Below, in pieces: positions 9,101-17,379 of a stretch of 64,000 nt of DNA (the stretch's first letter is position 1; each line of letters starts with the position of its first letter). The DNA is taken from assembly GCF_030866805.1 (NCBI RefSeq), contig NZ_CP133019.1, forward strand, positions 2,418,001 through 2,482,000. The letters run 5' to 3'. Source of the DNA: Microbacterium terrisoli. GTDB taxonomy: Bacteria; Actinomycetota; Actinomycetes; Actinomycetales; Microbacteriaceae. The notes beneath the pieces were generated by a model. It was not told the DNA's origin. It was given only the letters and a program-made list of their open reading frames with translations, and did not search any database. The position numbers and the translations under genes were made by a program.

Positions 9101-9457
9101 GGCCTCGTCCACCACGGCGGCGGACTTGGTCCGAGCTGCCTTCTTGGCGGCATTGGCGTGGGCCTTCTGCGCGCTCTTGCTCTGGCCCTTCGCCTTCGCC
9201 TCGTCGGCGGCATCGGCCGCGCCGGACCCGCTGAGCTGGACGAACACCGCGTGGCGTCCCGTCATCCGCTCGAGCCCGCCGGCGAGCTTGCCCGCCGACA
9301 GTGTACCGTGTGCGGCGGGGCTCACAGCAGGTGCGGGCGTCGGATCGCCAGACGTCCCGGCGGCGCTCGCTGCGCCGGGCCACATCATCGCGCACGCGAC
9401 GGCGGCGATGGATGCGACGGCCAGAGACCGTCCTCTGATTCGGGCGTGACTGGTCAT
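6110..9457 (-). CDS. Large secreted subtilisin-like serine protease (S8) with PA domain
   Basis: A 1115-residue exported protease. Residues 1-33 are a signal peptide (ending PGAASAA), followed by an inhibitor-like propeptide (about 50-165). The S8 catalytic domain has the triad Asp199 in VIDTGLD, His281 in HGTHVAG and Ser627 in GTSMATPH, with the oxyanion Asn in MGNNGD near 397. A protease-associated (PA) insert lies about 430-570. The C-terminal 400 residues are beta-rich (fibronectin-type and vWA-like repeats are possible) and end in a Gly/His tail without a sortase or membrane anchor. ATG at 9457 has GAAGGAG about 10 bases upstream; the reading 32 codons longer is rejected. It is inserted between rbfA and truB. 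It is probably nutritional or wall-associated. Confidence 0.92.
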   Translation of the reverse strand: MTSHARIRGRSLAVASIAAVACAMMWPGAASAAGTSGDPTPAPAVSPAAHGTLSAGKLAGGLERMTGRHAVFVQLSGSGAADAADEAKAKGQSKSAQKAHANAAKKAARTKSAAVVDEAKKKDRSATELWQVGNALPGVAINADAAAIRAIADRGDVVKITPLVPKHTDNANATDLTDAVATWQQTHNTGKGVKIAVIDTGLDYTHADFGGAGTKAAWDAARADSTNEDWYSTLTDLAKVKVGGGYDFSGDDYDADPRSADYQPVAHPDADPIGCGPHGTHVAGISAGFGENADGTTFTGDYSTLTADDIAKMKAVPGTAPEATVYPFKVFGCEGSTDVVIPALDRSLDLDGDGSMVKADIVNLSLGSDYAVVDDPENDVVDKLAEEGVLPVIAMGNNGDLTDTGGSPGNAVRALAVASSVDSFQQLDGLRVNAPSELAGTVAGQFSIAYPWADSAPVTGDVVAVSAANADGCSAFSDADAAAVAGKIAWLTWDSDDATRRCGSAGRSANARAAGAIGAIFTGDVNPFTAGITGDAQIPVFQLTQPATAKLQPALAAGTLNVTFDGSLALSVSAEDSGINDLISSFSSRGTHGSLGVVKPDVSAPGDTILSAGLGTGDGVINMSGTSMATPHTAGIAALVMAAHPTWTTEQVKADIMNTAGHDTYAGVGGTGDIYSPARDGAGRVDALAAVENTLLVYSADVAGGVSASFGPVEAPATQPTVTKTRTLTVQNTGDAAVSATLSYSASNTQPGVAYTVSPSTVKVAAGASTTVKVTMTITTAKLRNTIDPTMDVLQSGVPRQFVADASGRLMIAVDGSSAAPLRVPVYGAAKPISQTTTTDAHMGDQRALVTRGTGVSQGSGSTAYQSLLSVATLGATSPQLPACTATMTANCTVNQTATAGDLQYVGAGSAPAPGGGYADGWLWFSIATYGDWATVGNSTVPYVDIDTTGDGKPDFEVFVQNLDGTDLLLAQLVDLKSNKIIDLEPVNFQFGDVNTNVFDTNVLNIPVWPALLGVTEKTKSFPITYTVGMNSYYAVNANGDIDGVGPISYDVVKPAIAVDSALYADEGGTGIPYTRGTLGNGNGKGNAKGHDVQALVLHLHGAAGHRAEVVKIGG

Positions 9458-9614
9458 GGTGATGACACTCCTTCGTGCCGGATCGCTCGGTCGGACAGCA
9501 GGCCTTTTCCCACCGCCCACCAGCGTCCACGGGTGTGGTCGCTGCCGAGACACCGAGGTCCCTACGCTATCGGTCCGAAACGGGATGCCGCCACTGCGAA
9601 TCGCCGATCAGACC

Positions 9615-10049
9615 TCACTCGGCGTCGTCGAACTCGCGCGGCTTGACGTACGGATCCTCGTCGCCCGCATGCGTCGCTCCGGCGGCGAGACCGGCCACCG
9701 CCGCATCACGCTCTGCCGCTTCGCGCAGCAGGTCTTCGATGTGGCCCGCGTTCTCGGGGATCGCATCGTGGATGAACTCCAGCGTCGGGGTCAGCCGCAC
9801 GCTGAGCTGACGGCCCACCTCGCTGCGCAGCAACCCGGTCGCCGCGCGCAGCGCGTCTGCCGTGTCCTGCCGCGCCTTCTCATCCCCCAGCACGGTGTAG
9901 AACACCGACGCGTGCTGAAGGTCACCCGTCACGCGGACGTCCGTGATCGTGACGAACCCGAGCCGCGGGTCACGCAGACCCTTCTCGAGCCGCTGCGCGA
10001 TCAGAACGCGGATGCGGTCGGCCATGCGTGCCTGTCGCTCTGCAGCCAT
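9615..10049 (-). CDS. rbfA: 30S ribosome-binding factor A
   Basis: Ribosome-assembly protein that binds the maturing 30S subunit near the 5' helix of 16S rRNA. The 144-residue protein has the single KH-like fold with VTITDVRVTGDLQHASVFYTV in the core and ends in an acidic tail (REFDDAE). ATG at 10049 follows a strong GAAGGAGG. It lies 58 bases after infB, separated by a strong hairpin (10066-10094), but otherwise in the standard order. Confidence 0.96.
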   Translation of the reverse strand: MAAERQARMADRIRVLIAQRLEKGLRDPRLGFVTITDVRVTGDLQHASVFYTVLGDEKARQDTADALRAATGLLRSEVGRQLSVRLTPTLEFIHDAIPENAGHIEDLLREAAERDAAVAGLAAGATHAGDEDPYVKPREFDDAE

Positions 10050-10065
10050 GATTCCTCCTTCGAAT

Positions 10066-10094
10066 GTGGGGGGAGGCCGACGGCCTCCCCCCAC
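10066..10094. terminator. Strong hairpin between infB and rbfA
   Basis: Perfect 13-base stem (GTGGGGGGAGGCC with its complement) around a 3-base loop, beginning 13 bases after the infB stop and just before the rbfA ribosome-binding site. There is no clear T-run, so it may be a partial terminator, an RNA-stability element or a processing site rather than a full stop. Confidence 0.6.
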
Positions 10095-10107
10095 GTTGGG
10101 TGCGACC

Positions 10108-12903
10108 TCAGCCGCGGGGCTTCTCCACCATCTCGGTGGTTTCGATCTCGTCGCCGATCTGGATGTCGTTGAACTTGCCCAGGCCGATGCCGGCCTCGAA
10201 GTCCGTGCGGACCTCGGTGACGTCATCCTTGAACCGGCGCAGCGACTCGATGGCCAGGCCATCGGCGACGACGACGCCATCGCGGATGACGCGGGCCTTC
10301 GCGTTGCGTGTGATCGTGCCCGAACGGACGATGACACCGGCGATGTTGCCGAACTTCGACGACCGGAACACCTCGCGGATCTCGGCGACACCCGACTGCA
10401 CCTCTTCGAACTCGGGCTTGAGCATGCCCTTGAGCGAGTTCTCGATGTCTTCGAGCGCGGAGTAGATGACCGAGTAGAACCGGATGTCCACGCCCTCGCG
10501 CTGAGCACGCTCACGCGCCTTCTGGTCGGGCCGGACGTTGAAGCCCACGATGATCGCGTTGTCGATCGTGGCCAGGTCCACGTCGGACTCGGTGATCGCA
10601 CCCACACCGCGGTGCAGGATGCGCAGCTGCACCGAGTCGTCGACCTCGATCTTCAGCAGCGACTCTTCCAGCGCCTCGACGGCACCGGAGACGTCACCCT
10701 TGATGATGAGGTTGAGCGACTCGACCTTGCCCTCTTCCAGCGCCTTGGTGAAGTCCTCCAGCGTGATGCGCTTGCGCGCCTTGGCCAGCTGTGCGTTGCG
10801 CTCGGCGGCCTCGCGCTTCTCAGCGATCTGGCGCGCCATGCGGTCCTCTTCGGTGACGATGAACGTGTCGCCGGCACGCGGGACCGAGTTCAGACCCTGC
10901 ACCTGCACCGGGCGCGAGGGCGCGGCCTCGTCGACCGCGTCGCCGTTCTCGTCGACCATGGCCCGCACACGCCCGTAGGCGGTCCCTGCCACGATCGCGT
11001 CGCCCACACGCAGCGTTCCGGACTGGATGAGCACCGTGGCCACCGATCCGCGACCCCGGTCGAGCTTGGCCTCGATGGCCACACCGCGGGCGTCCTTGTT
11101 CGGGTTCGCCTGCAGGTCCAGACCCGCGTCGGCGGTGAGCAGCACCGCATCCAGCAGGTCCTGGATGCCGATGTTCTCGCGCGCCGAGACGTCCACGAAC
11201 ATGACCTCTCCGCCGTACTCCTCGGCGACCAGCCCGTACTCGGTGAGCTGCTGGCGCACCTTGGCCGGGTTGGCGTCGGGCTTGTCGATCTTGTTGACCG
11301 CGACCACGATCGGCACGTTGGCCGCCTGGGCGTGGTTCAGCGCCTCCACCGTCTGCGGCATGATGCCGTCATCGGCGGCGACCACGAGGATCGCGATGTC
11401 GGTGACCTGGGCGCCACGGGCACGCATGGCTGTGAACGCCTCGTGACCGGGTGTGTCGATGAACGTGATGGCGCGCTCATTGCCATCGTGCTCGGTCCAG
11501 ATCTGGTAGGCGCCGATGTGCTGGGTGATGCCGCCGGCCTCGCCCGCCACGACGTTGGTCTGCCGGATGGCATCCAGCAGACGCGTCTTGCCGTGGTCGA
11601 CGTGGCCCATGACGGTGACCACCGGCGGACGGATCTCGAGATCCGCCTCGTCCTCATCGGCCAGCTCCTGCTCGAGGTCCAGACCGAAGCCCTCGAGGAG
11701 CTCTTTGTCTTCGTCCTCAGGCGAGACCATCTGGATCTTGTAGCCGAGCTCGGCGCCCAGCACCTCGAACGTGGCCTCGTCCAGCGACTCGGTCGCAGTG
11801 GCCATCTCGCCGAGGTTGAACAGGATCGTCACCAGCGTGCCCGGCTGCACGGTGTAGCCGCGCAGAGCTTCGAGCTTGTCGGCGAAGTCCGAGATCGACG
11901 CGCCGCGGCGCAGGCGGATGATCTCGCCGTTGCCCTTCTGGACGTTGACGCCACCGACGACCGGTGCCGACCTCATCTCGAATTCTTGCCGCTTCGCACG
12001 TCTCGACTTGCGCTGCTTCGACTTGCCGCCGCCCTTGCCGAAGGCGCCTGCGGTGCCGCCGCCCGGGCCGCGGCCGCGACCGCCGCCACCGGGACGGCCG
12101 GCGAAGCCGCCACCGGGACGACCGGCGAAGCCACCACCGGCGCCACCACCGGGGCCACCGGTGCCGGGACGACCGGGGCGCTGCTGGAACGGCGCGCCGC
12201 CGCCGGGACGACCCGGGCGACCGGCGCCGCCACCGGCCGGACGACCCGGGCGCGGGGCGCCAGGACGCGGCGAACCCGGGCGCGGCGGCTGCGGCCGCGG
12301 CGCCTGCGGGCGAGGAATGTTGCCCGGGTTGGGACGCTGGCCCATGCCCTGCGACGGGGCGAAGGGGTTGTTGCCGGGGCGGGGGCCTGCGGGACGCTGG
12401 CCCATGCCCTGCGACGGGGCGAAGGGGTTGTTGCCGGGGCGGGGAGCGCCGGTGCGCGGCCCAGGGGTGGGTCCGCCGCCCGACTTCGATGCGGCACCCT
12501 TCGGGGCTGCCGATGTGTCGGACGCGGGAGTCTGGGCCGGCTTCTCGGCGACGGACTCGGCTGCCGGAGCCGGAGCGGCGGGCGCCTCGGCGGCAGGCTT
12601 CTCAGCGGCGGGCTTGCGCGCGGCCGGCTTCGGGCCGGGCGTCGGGCGCGATGGACCGGGGCGACCGCCCGATGCCGCACCCGGCTTCGTGCCGCCGGCA
12701 GCGGGCTTGGCGCCGTTGCCGGACGCCGCCTTGGCCGCGGTGCCATCCGACTGCAGCGCAGCGCGAAGCTTGCGGGCCACCGGAGGTTCGATGGTCGACG
12801 AAGGGCTCTTGACGAATTCGCCGAGCTCCTTCAGCTTCGCGAGCGCGACCTTGCTGTCGACGCCGAGCTCGGAAGCGATCTCGTGCACGCGTGGTTTTGC
12901 CAC
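10108..12903 (-). CDS. infB: Translation initiation factor IF-2
   Basis: GTPase that brings fMet-tRNA to the 30S subunit and promotes subunit joining. The 931-residue protein opens with an IF2N domain ([13 protein letters not shown]). A very long low-complexity Gly/Pro/Arg/Ala region follows (about residues 50-310), with a basic [11 protein letters not shown] stretch. The G domain has [18 protein letters not shown] and NKIDKPDAN, followed by domains II-IV. The GTG start at 12903 has AGGAGA 5 bases upstream. The disordered region contains a 54-base perfect duplication. It lies in the nusA-ylxR-infB-rbfA order. An antisense open frame of 991 codons on the plus strand is a composition artefact. 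Confidence 0.97.
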   Translation of the reverse strand: MAKPRVHEIASELGVDSKVALAKLKELGEFVKSPSSTIEPPVARKLRAALQSDGTAAKAASGNGAKPAAGGTKPGAASGGRPGPSRPTPGPKPAARKPAAEKPAAEAPAAPAPAAESVAEKPAQTPASDTSAAPKGAASKSGGGPTPGPRTGAPRPGNNPFAPSQGMGQRPAGPRPGNNPFAPSQGMGQRPNPGNIPRPQAPRPQPPRPGSPRPGAPRPGRPAGGGAGRPGRPGGGAPFQQRPGRPGTGGPGGGAGGGFAGRPGGGFAGRPGGGGRGRGPGGGTAGAFGKGGGKSKQRKSRRAKRQEFEMRSAPVVGGVNVQKGNGEIIRLRRGASISDFADKLEALRGYTVQPGTLVTILFNLGEMATATESLDEATFEVLGAELGYKIQMVSPEDEDKELLEGFGLDLEQELADEDEADLEIRPPVVTVMGHVDHGKTRLLDAIRQTNVVAGEAGGITQHIGAYQIWTEHDGNERAITFIDTPGHEAFTAMRARGAQVTDIAILVVAADDGIMPQTVEALNHAQAANVPIVVAVNKIDKPDANPAKVRQQLTEYGLVAEEYGGEVMFVDVSARENIGIQDLLDAVLLTADAGLDLQANPNKDARGVAIEAKLDRGRGSVATVLIQSGTLRVGDAIVAGTAYGRVRAMVDENGDAVDEAAPSRPVQVQGLNSVPRAGDTFIVTEEDRMARQIAEKREAAERNAQLAKARKRITLEDFTKALEEGKVESLNLIIKGDVSGAVEALEESLLKIEVDDSVQLRILHRGVGAITESDVDLATIDNAIIVGFNVRPDQKARERAQREGVDIRFYSVIYSALEDIENSLKGMLKPEFEEVQSGVAEIREVFRSSKFGNIAGVIVRSGTITRNAKARVIRDGVVVADGLAIESLRRFKDDVTEVRTDFEAGIGLGKFNDIQIGDEIETTEMVEKPRG
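12331..12444 (-). repeat. 54-base perfect direct duplication inside infB
   Basis: Copies at 12331-12384 and 12391-12444 are identical, with period 60. They encode two copies of a [16 protein letters not shown] unit in the disordered IF-2 N-terminal region. The identity points to a recent in-frame duplication. Confidence 0.9.
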
Positions 12904-12994
12904 AATTCTCCTGTCTGAGGTCTCCCCAGGCAGGGCAGACCGTTATTTGCGGACGGGTCTCATTTCGAGCCGTTCACTTTGTTTCCATAGCCGT

Positions 12995-13249
12995 TCAGCC
13001 TTTGTTCTGCTGTTGGTGCTGTTCGATGGTCTGCGTGTCAAGCGGGCCTGACACACGCAATGCTCGTACGAAGGCGCGGCGTCGCAGCGCGACATCCAGG
13101 CACGCGGGCGTGTCATGCACCCAAGCGCCCCGCCCGGGCATCGACGCACGCTCATCGAGGACGAGCCGGGAATCGACCGCCACGACTCGCAGGAGCGTGG
13201 ACCGGGGGGAACGTCGGCGGCATCCGACGCACGTTCGTACGGGTTCCAT
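12995..13249 (-). CDS. ylxR: YlxR-family RNA-binding protein (DUF448)
   Basis: An 84-residue basic protein with the family signature RTCVGCRRR at the N-terminus, GRGAWVH in the middle and the basic ALRRRAFVRAL helix. It sits in its conserved position between nusA and infB. Members are small nucleoid- or RNA-associated proteins; the exact role in this organism is unknown. ATG at 13249 lies 35 bases after the nusA stop with only a weak ribosome-binding site. Confidence 0.9.
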   Translation of the reverse strand: MEPVRTCVGCRRRSPRSTLLRVVAVDSRLVLDERASMPGRGAWVHDTPACLDVALRRRAFVRALRVSGPLDTQTIEQHQQQNKG

Positions 13250-13284
13250 CTTACACTGCGGGGTGAGGGCGACGAAGCGCGCGC

Positions 13285-14280
13285 TCAGTGCCCGGACTCG
13301 TCCATGACCGAGTCCGGCTGGATGTCGATCTTGGCTCCGGTCAACTTGGCGGCCAGACGCGCGTTCTGACCCTCTTTGCCGATGGCCAGCGACAGCTGGT
13401 AGTCGGGCACAAGAGCACGCACCGCCTTGGTCGAGGCATCCAGCACGAAGCTGGAGGTGACCTTCGCCGGTGACAGCGCATTGGCCACGAACCGCGCCAG
13501 CTCGGCGTGGTAGTCGACGATGTCGATCTTCTCGCCGTTCAGCTCGTCGGTGACGGCCCGCACGCGCCGCCCCAGCTCACCGATGCATGCGCCCTTGGCA
13601 TTGATGGCCGGGTCGTTGGCCTTCACCGCGATCTTGGTGCGATGCCCCGCCTCGCGGGCGAGCGACACGATCTCGACGAGCCCGCTGGCGATCTCGGGCA
13701 CCTCGAGGGCGAAGAGCTTGCGCACCAGGCCCGGGTGCGTGCGCGAGACCGTGATCGCCGGGCCCTTGGTGCCCTTGGCGACGCTGGTCACATACACGCG
13801 CAGGCGCGACCCGTGGGCATAGTCCTCACCGGGCACCTGTTCTTCGGGCGGCAGGATCGCCTCGACCGTGCCCAGGTCGACGTGCACCATGCGCGGGTTC
13901 GGACCCTGCTGCACGACACCGGCGACGATGTCGCCCTCTTTGCCGCGGAACTCCCCCAGCACCGCGTCATCGGCGATGTCACGCAGACGCTGGCTGATGA
14001 CCTGCTTGGCGGCGAAGGCCGCGATCCGGCCGAAGTCCTCGGGGGTGCTCTCCTCTTCGCCGATGACGGCGCCCTCGTCGTCGAGCAGCGGAATGAACAC
14101 CGCGACATGGCCGCTCTTGCGGTCCAGCTCGGCACGAGCGCCTTCGGGAAGGGTTCCGGTCGCCGATGTGTGCTTGGCGTATGCGGTCAGGATCGCCTGC
14201 TCGATGATGTGCACGAGCTCATCGAAGGGGATCTCCTTCTCTCGCTCGACTGTGCGCAGCAGACTCAGATCGATGTCCAT
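13285..14280 (-). CDS. nusA: Transcription termination/antitermination factor NusA
   Basis: RNA-polymerase-associated factor controlling pausing, termination and antitermination. The 331-residue protein starts MDIDLSLLRTVERE. It has the N-terminal polymerase-binding domain (to about 125), an S1 domain (GDIVAGVVQQ), KH1 (GACIGELGRRVRAV) and KH2 (SLAIGKEGQNARLAAKLTG). It lacks the acidic C-terminal repeats of proteobacterial NusA, as is normal in actinobacteria. A good GGGAGG precedes the ATG at 14280. The usual upstream partner rimP is not here; the next gene upstream is a lipase-like protein. Confidence 0.97.
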   Translation of the reverse strand: MDIDLSLLRTVEREKEIPFDELVHIIEQAILTAYAKHTSATGTLPEGARAELDRKSGHVAVFIPLLDDEGAVIGEEESTPEDFGRIAAFAAKQVISQRLRDIADDAVLGEFRGKEGDIVAGVVQQGPNPRMVHVDLGTVEAILPPEEQVPGEDYAHGSRLRVYVTSVAKGTKGPAITVSRTHPGLVRKLFALEVPEIASGLVEIVSLAREAGHRTKIAVKANDPAINAKGACIGELGRRVRAVTDELNGEKIDIVDYHAELARFVANALSPAKVTSSFVLDASTKAVRALVPDYQLSLAIGKEGQNARLAAKLTGAKIDIQPDSVMDESGH

Positions 14281-14407
14281 CGCGACCTCCCTTTTCAGCT
14301 TTCGTCGGCGTCCCCGCCGACATCCCTACAACGTTACCGGATGCCGCATCCCGGCCACCTGGGAAGACGCCCGGCCGCGCACCGCCGCGATCGGACCGCC
14401 GGTTGCC

Positions 14408-16246
14408 TCACCGGCAGTCGGACACGGGTGCCGCACGGTGAGCGAAGCGCCCCGCCGTCCAGTCCACGAGCTTGGGCAGGAACGGCGAGGGCGGCTGCAG
14501 GATCTCCTGATGCCCCAGCGCAGGGATCTCGCTCCACTGCAGGTCGTTGCCGCGCGCGCACAGGCGCTTGACATAGGCGACCTGCTGGCTGCGCGGGATG
14601 ACTTCGTCCCGCCCGCCCCACGCGATCAGCGTCGGTGACGGCAACTTCGCGATCGCCGCATTCTGCGCCAGCCGCTGGCCCATCGCCCCCGCGGTGAGGT
14701 CGCCGATGTACAGCGGCGTGTCCTCCGACACGCCCAGAGCCGCCGCCACCGAGACCAGCACGCCCGGCTCGGTCGGGCACCGCTGCGCCATCTCGCGGAC
14801 GATGTCCCGCGCACCCGGAGAGACGTAGCTGACGATGTTCACATCCGGGTAGGTCTCGGAATACGGCACGAGCACCCAGGCCGTCAGCAGCGTCAGCTGC
14901 ACACTCGCATACCCGGCGGTCAGGTCGCGGGCAAGTGCCAGCGGGTCACCGGCGGGCGCGAGCGCCGCCGTGCCCAGGTCGTTCAGGCCCGGCGCGTAGC
15001 GCTTCGCGATCATGCTGGACCACAGCGCTGCGTGCCCGCCCTGCGAATGCCCCCAGACCACCACGTCGTCCGAGGCCCACACCCCCGGCATCCGCTGTGC
15101 GGCCAGCACCGCGTCCAGTGCCGAGCGCGCCTCACCCTCCCCGATCAGGTAGGGGAAGACCCCCGGCGCGCCCTGCCCGGCGTAGTCGGGCGCCACGACG
15201 ATCCAGTCGTGGGCGATCGCCTGATCGAGCGCGGGGATCGACCAGCGCGTCGCGGCGTCCTCGCGCAGGCTCGGTGCGCAGCCGCGGGCCACACCGGTCG
15301 TGCCGTGGTTCCACAGCACGATGGGCAGCGGGTGGGCCACAGACGTCTCGGGAACGATCACCAGCGCACTGGCGGCAAGGGGCGCACCGTACGTGTCGGT
15401 GGTCGTGTACAGAATGCGCGACACCGTCGCGCCGGACGGGATCCGACCGCCGTAGTCGCCGACGCGGATGAGCTGCCCATGCCCCACCGGCAGTGTCGCG
15501 GGTGGGTCGTAGAAGGCGTCCACGACCGGCGCACCGGCCTGCAGCCACGAGTTGAGGAAACCGCCCACCGCCATGGTCGACACCAGCAGCGCGACCAGGG
15601 CGTAGCGGCCGAGGTCGCCGATCCACCGCCGCGTCGGGCGCGCGGGGCGCCCGACCCCGACTCCCCCACGGTCCGCACGACGCATGAGCAGGCGCAGGCC
15701 GCGCAGGAACATCGACCCGCCGAACACGACGGTGCGCAGACCGAAGACGACGGCGACGACCAGGACGGTGACATCCGGCCAGGTCAGCGACAGGAAGCCG
15801 AAGACCAGCTGCGCGACGCCCCAGACCGCCGTCAGCAGGCGCCAGCTCACCCGCACCCGCTCGCGCGCGCGCTTGCGGGTGACCGCATCGCCCAGCGAGG
15901 CGAATCCGCCCAGCAGCAGCAGGATCGCCAGCACGGTGGGCAGGAGGTTCAGGCTGCGCCCGAGCCAGAACAGAACCAGCAGCCCCAGCGCGATCCACGC
16001 CAGCGCGAACGGACGCGACCACCACGTCGGAGAGCGGTGTCGCGCGACCAGCTCGATGATGCCCGAGGCGATGGCGCTGATGCCGACGTACACCCCCAGC
16101 AGCACGAGCGAGGTGAGCGGCTTGGACACGATCAGCAGGCCGAGCACTCCCAGCGCCGCCCCGACCACGATGAGCACGCGAGGAGGCGCCTGCGCGAGAA
16201 GGCGCGGGAGCACGCTCCACCGCCTGCTCTGCTCGCTTGCCGCCAT
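14408..16246 (-). CDS. Membrane-anchored lipase-like alpha/beta hydrolase with N-terminal HdeD-like domain
   Basis: A 612-residue fusion. The first half (about residues 15-240) holds six to seven membrane helices resembling the HdeD/DUF308 family (VGAALGVLGLLIVSKPLTSL). A further helix follows at about 250. The second half is an extracytoplasmic alpha/beta hydrolase of the secretory-lipase (LIP) type: WNHGTTG oxyanion region, nucleophile elbow GHSQGGHAAL, WGGRDEVIP acid region and ALGHQEI with the histidine. The start at 16246 is preferred because a TATCAT box sits 7 bases upstream, giving a leaderless mRNA; ATG at 16255 is inside that promoter. Substrate unknown; an ester or lipid at the outer membrane face is likely. 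Confidence 0.82.
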   Translation of the reverse strand: MAASEQSRRWSVLPRLLAQAPPRVLIVVGAALGVLGLLIVSKPLTSLVLLGVYVGISAIASGIIELVARHRSPTWWSRPFALAWIALGLLVLFWLGRSLNLLPTVLAILLLLGGFASLGDAVTRKRARERVRVSWRLLTAVWGVAQLVFGFLSLTWPDVTVLVVAVVFGLRTVVFGGSMFLRGLRLLMRRADRGGVGVGRPARPTRRWIGDLGRYALVALLVSTMAVGGFLNSWLQAGAPVVDAFYDPPATLPVGHGQLIRVGDYGGRIPSGATVSRILYTTTDTYGAPLAASALVIVPETSVAHPLPIVLWNHGTTGVARGCAPSLREDAATRWSIPALDQAIAHDWIVVAPDYAGQGAPGVFPYLIGEGEARSALDAVLAAQRMPGVWASDDVVVWGHSQGGHAALWSSMIAKRYAPGLNDLGTAALAPAGDPLALARDLTAGYASVQLTLLTAWVLVPYSETYPDVNIVSYVSPGARDIVREMAQRCPTEPGVLVSVAAALGVSEDTPLYIGDLTAGAMGQRLAQNAAIAKLPSPTLIAWGGRDEVIPRSQQVAYVKRLCARGNDLQWSEIPALGHQEILQPPSPFLPKLVDWTAGRFAHRAAPVSDCR

Positions 16247-16259
16247 CGGGCCCATGATA
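16247..16259 (-). promoter_or_regulatory. Leaderless -10 box of the lipase-like gene
   Basis: TATCAT (complement of 16254-16259), 7 bases, then ATG at 16246. It decides the start codon in favour of 16246. Confidence 0.55.
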
Positions 16260-16304
16260 GGGCGGCCGGACGAGCACGACCCTCGAGTCACCGGCCCGGG
16301 TGAC

Positions 16305-17321
16305 TCAGCCGGCCGAAGGCAGGGTGTTGATCGCGCGGATGAGCTGGTGCAGTTCGCCGACGCGGTGGGGGTCCAGCTCGAGTACCAGACGCGCAAGCTC
16401 GAGCCGGTCGCCGTCGGCGCGCTCGGGTGCGAGCGGCTCGGAGCGCTGGATGCGTCCGGTGCGCACCAGCGAGCCGAAGCGAGCGTTCAGATCATCGACT
16501 TCGGCGTCGGTGGGCTCGTGGTGCACTCGCAGCACCAGACGTTCGCCGACCCACCTCAGCGAGTCGTAATTGCGCCAGAACCCGGCGATCTCGGCGGCTG
16601 CGGCATCCACCGAATCGGTGATCAGGACGCGGTCGAAGTCATCGGCGGCGATGTAGCCGCCGCCGGCCAGATGCTGCTGCACGAAATCGCGCAGGCCGCT
16701 CCAGTACGAGCCCCCCACCTCGTCCAGCAGCACGATCGGCGTCGGTTCGGCCTTGCCGGTCTGCTGCAGCGTCAGCAGCTCGAACATCTCGTCCATCGTG
16801 CCGAACCCGCCGGGCAGGCAGACGAATCCGCTCGACTCCTTGACCAGCATGAGCTTGCGCGTGAAGAAGTACTTCATCGTGACCTGGTTGGGTTCGGCTT
16901 CCACCATCGCATCGGGCTTCTCTTCGAACGGCAGCCGGATGGACACGCCGATCGACAGGTCGGGACCGGCGCCTTCGGCCGCGGCCTGCATGATGCCGGG
17001 GCCGGCACCGGTGACCACCATCCAACCCTGTGCGGCCAGAGCAGCCGCGACGTTCTCGGCCTGCGCGTAGAGCGGGTCGTGCTCCTTCGTGCGTGCCGAT
17101 CCGAACACCGTCACCTTCTCGACGCCGGCGTAGGGTGCGAACAGGCGGAAAGCGCTGCGCATCTCCTCGAGGGCGGCCGCGGTGATCTTCAGATCCAACC
17201 GGTCCGCGCCGTCCTCGCCCAGCAGCTCCCCGGTGTGCAGGATCCGCGCGATCAGCGCACGGTTCGCCGTCACGCCGGCGTCCTTCAGAAGTGCATCGAT
17301 CCGCGCGCGAACATCGTCCAT
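16305..17321 (-). CDS. LOG-family (TIGR00730-type) nucleotide phosphoribohydrolase-like protein
   Basis: A 338-residue protein with a Rossmann core carrying VTGAGPGIMQAAAEGA (about residues 105-120) and the signature PGGFGTMDEMFE (about 175). Both are hallmarks of LOG proteins that hydrolyse cytokinin riboside monophosphates or AMP. These were long mis-named lysine decarboxylases. It is longer than typical 190-residue LOGs, with an extra N-terminal helix bundle and a C-terminal Arg/Glu-rich tail. A CAGAGT box 6 bases before ATG resembles the leaderless pattern, with C in place of the first T. Neighbours are proS and the lipase gene; no pathway is evident. Confidence 0.85.
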   Translation of the reverse strand: MDDVRARIDALLKDAGVTANRALIARILHTGELLGEDGADRLDLKITAAALEEMRSAFRLFAPYAGVEKVTVFGSARTKEHDPLYAQAENVAAALAAQGWMVVTGAGPGIMQAAAEGAGPDLSIGVSIRLPFEEKPDAMVEAEPNQVTMKYFFTRKLMLVKESSGFVCLPGGFGTMDEMFELLTLQQTGKAEPTPIVLLDEVGGSYWSGLRDFVQQHLAGGGYIAADDFDRVLITDSVDAAAAEIAGFWRNYDSLRWVGERLVLRVHHEPTDAEVDDLNARFGSLVRTGRIQRSEPLAPERADGDRLELARLVLELDPHRVGELHQLIRAINTLPSAG

Positions 17322-17379
17322 GGCTCCACTCTGGCACGGACGGAGTCTGCGGCCCGCCCGCCGCGGGGTGTGCGGGCGA

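Noticed and set aside
9943..12918. 991-codon open frame antisense to infB
   Set aside because: It mirrors the Gly/Pro/Ala/Arg repeats of IF-2 on the opposite strand and shows no domain; infB is certain in this place.
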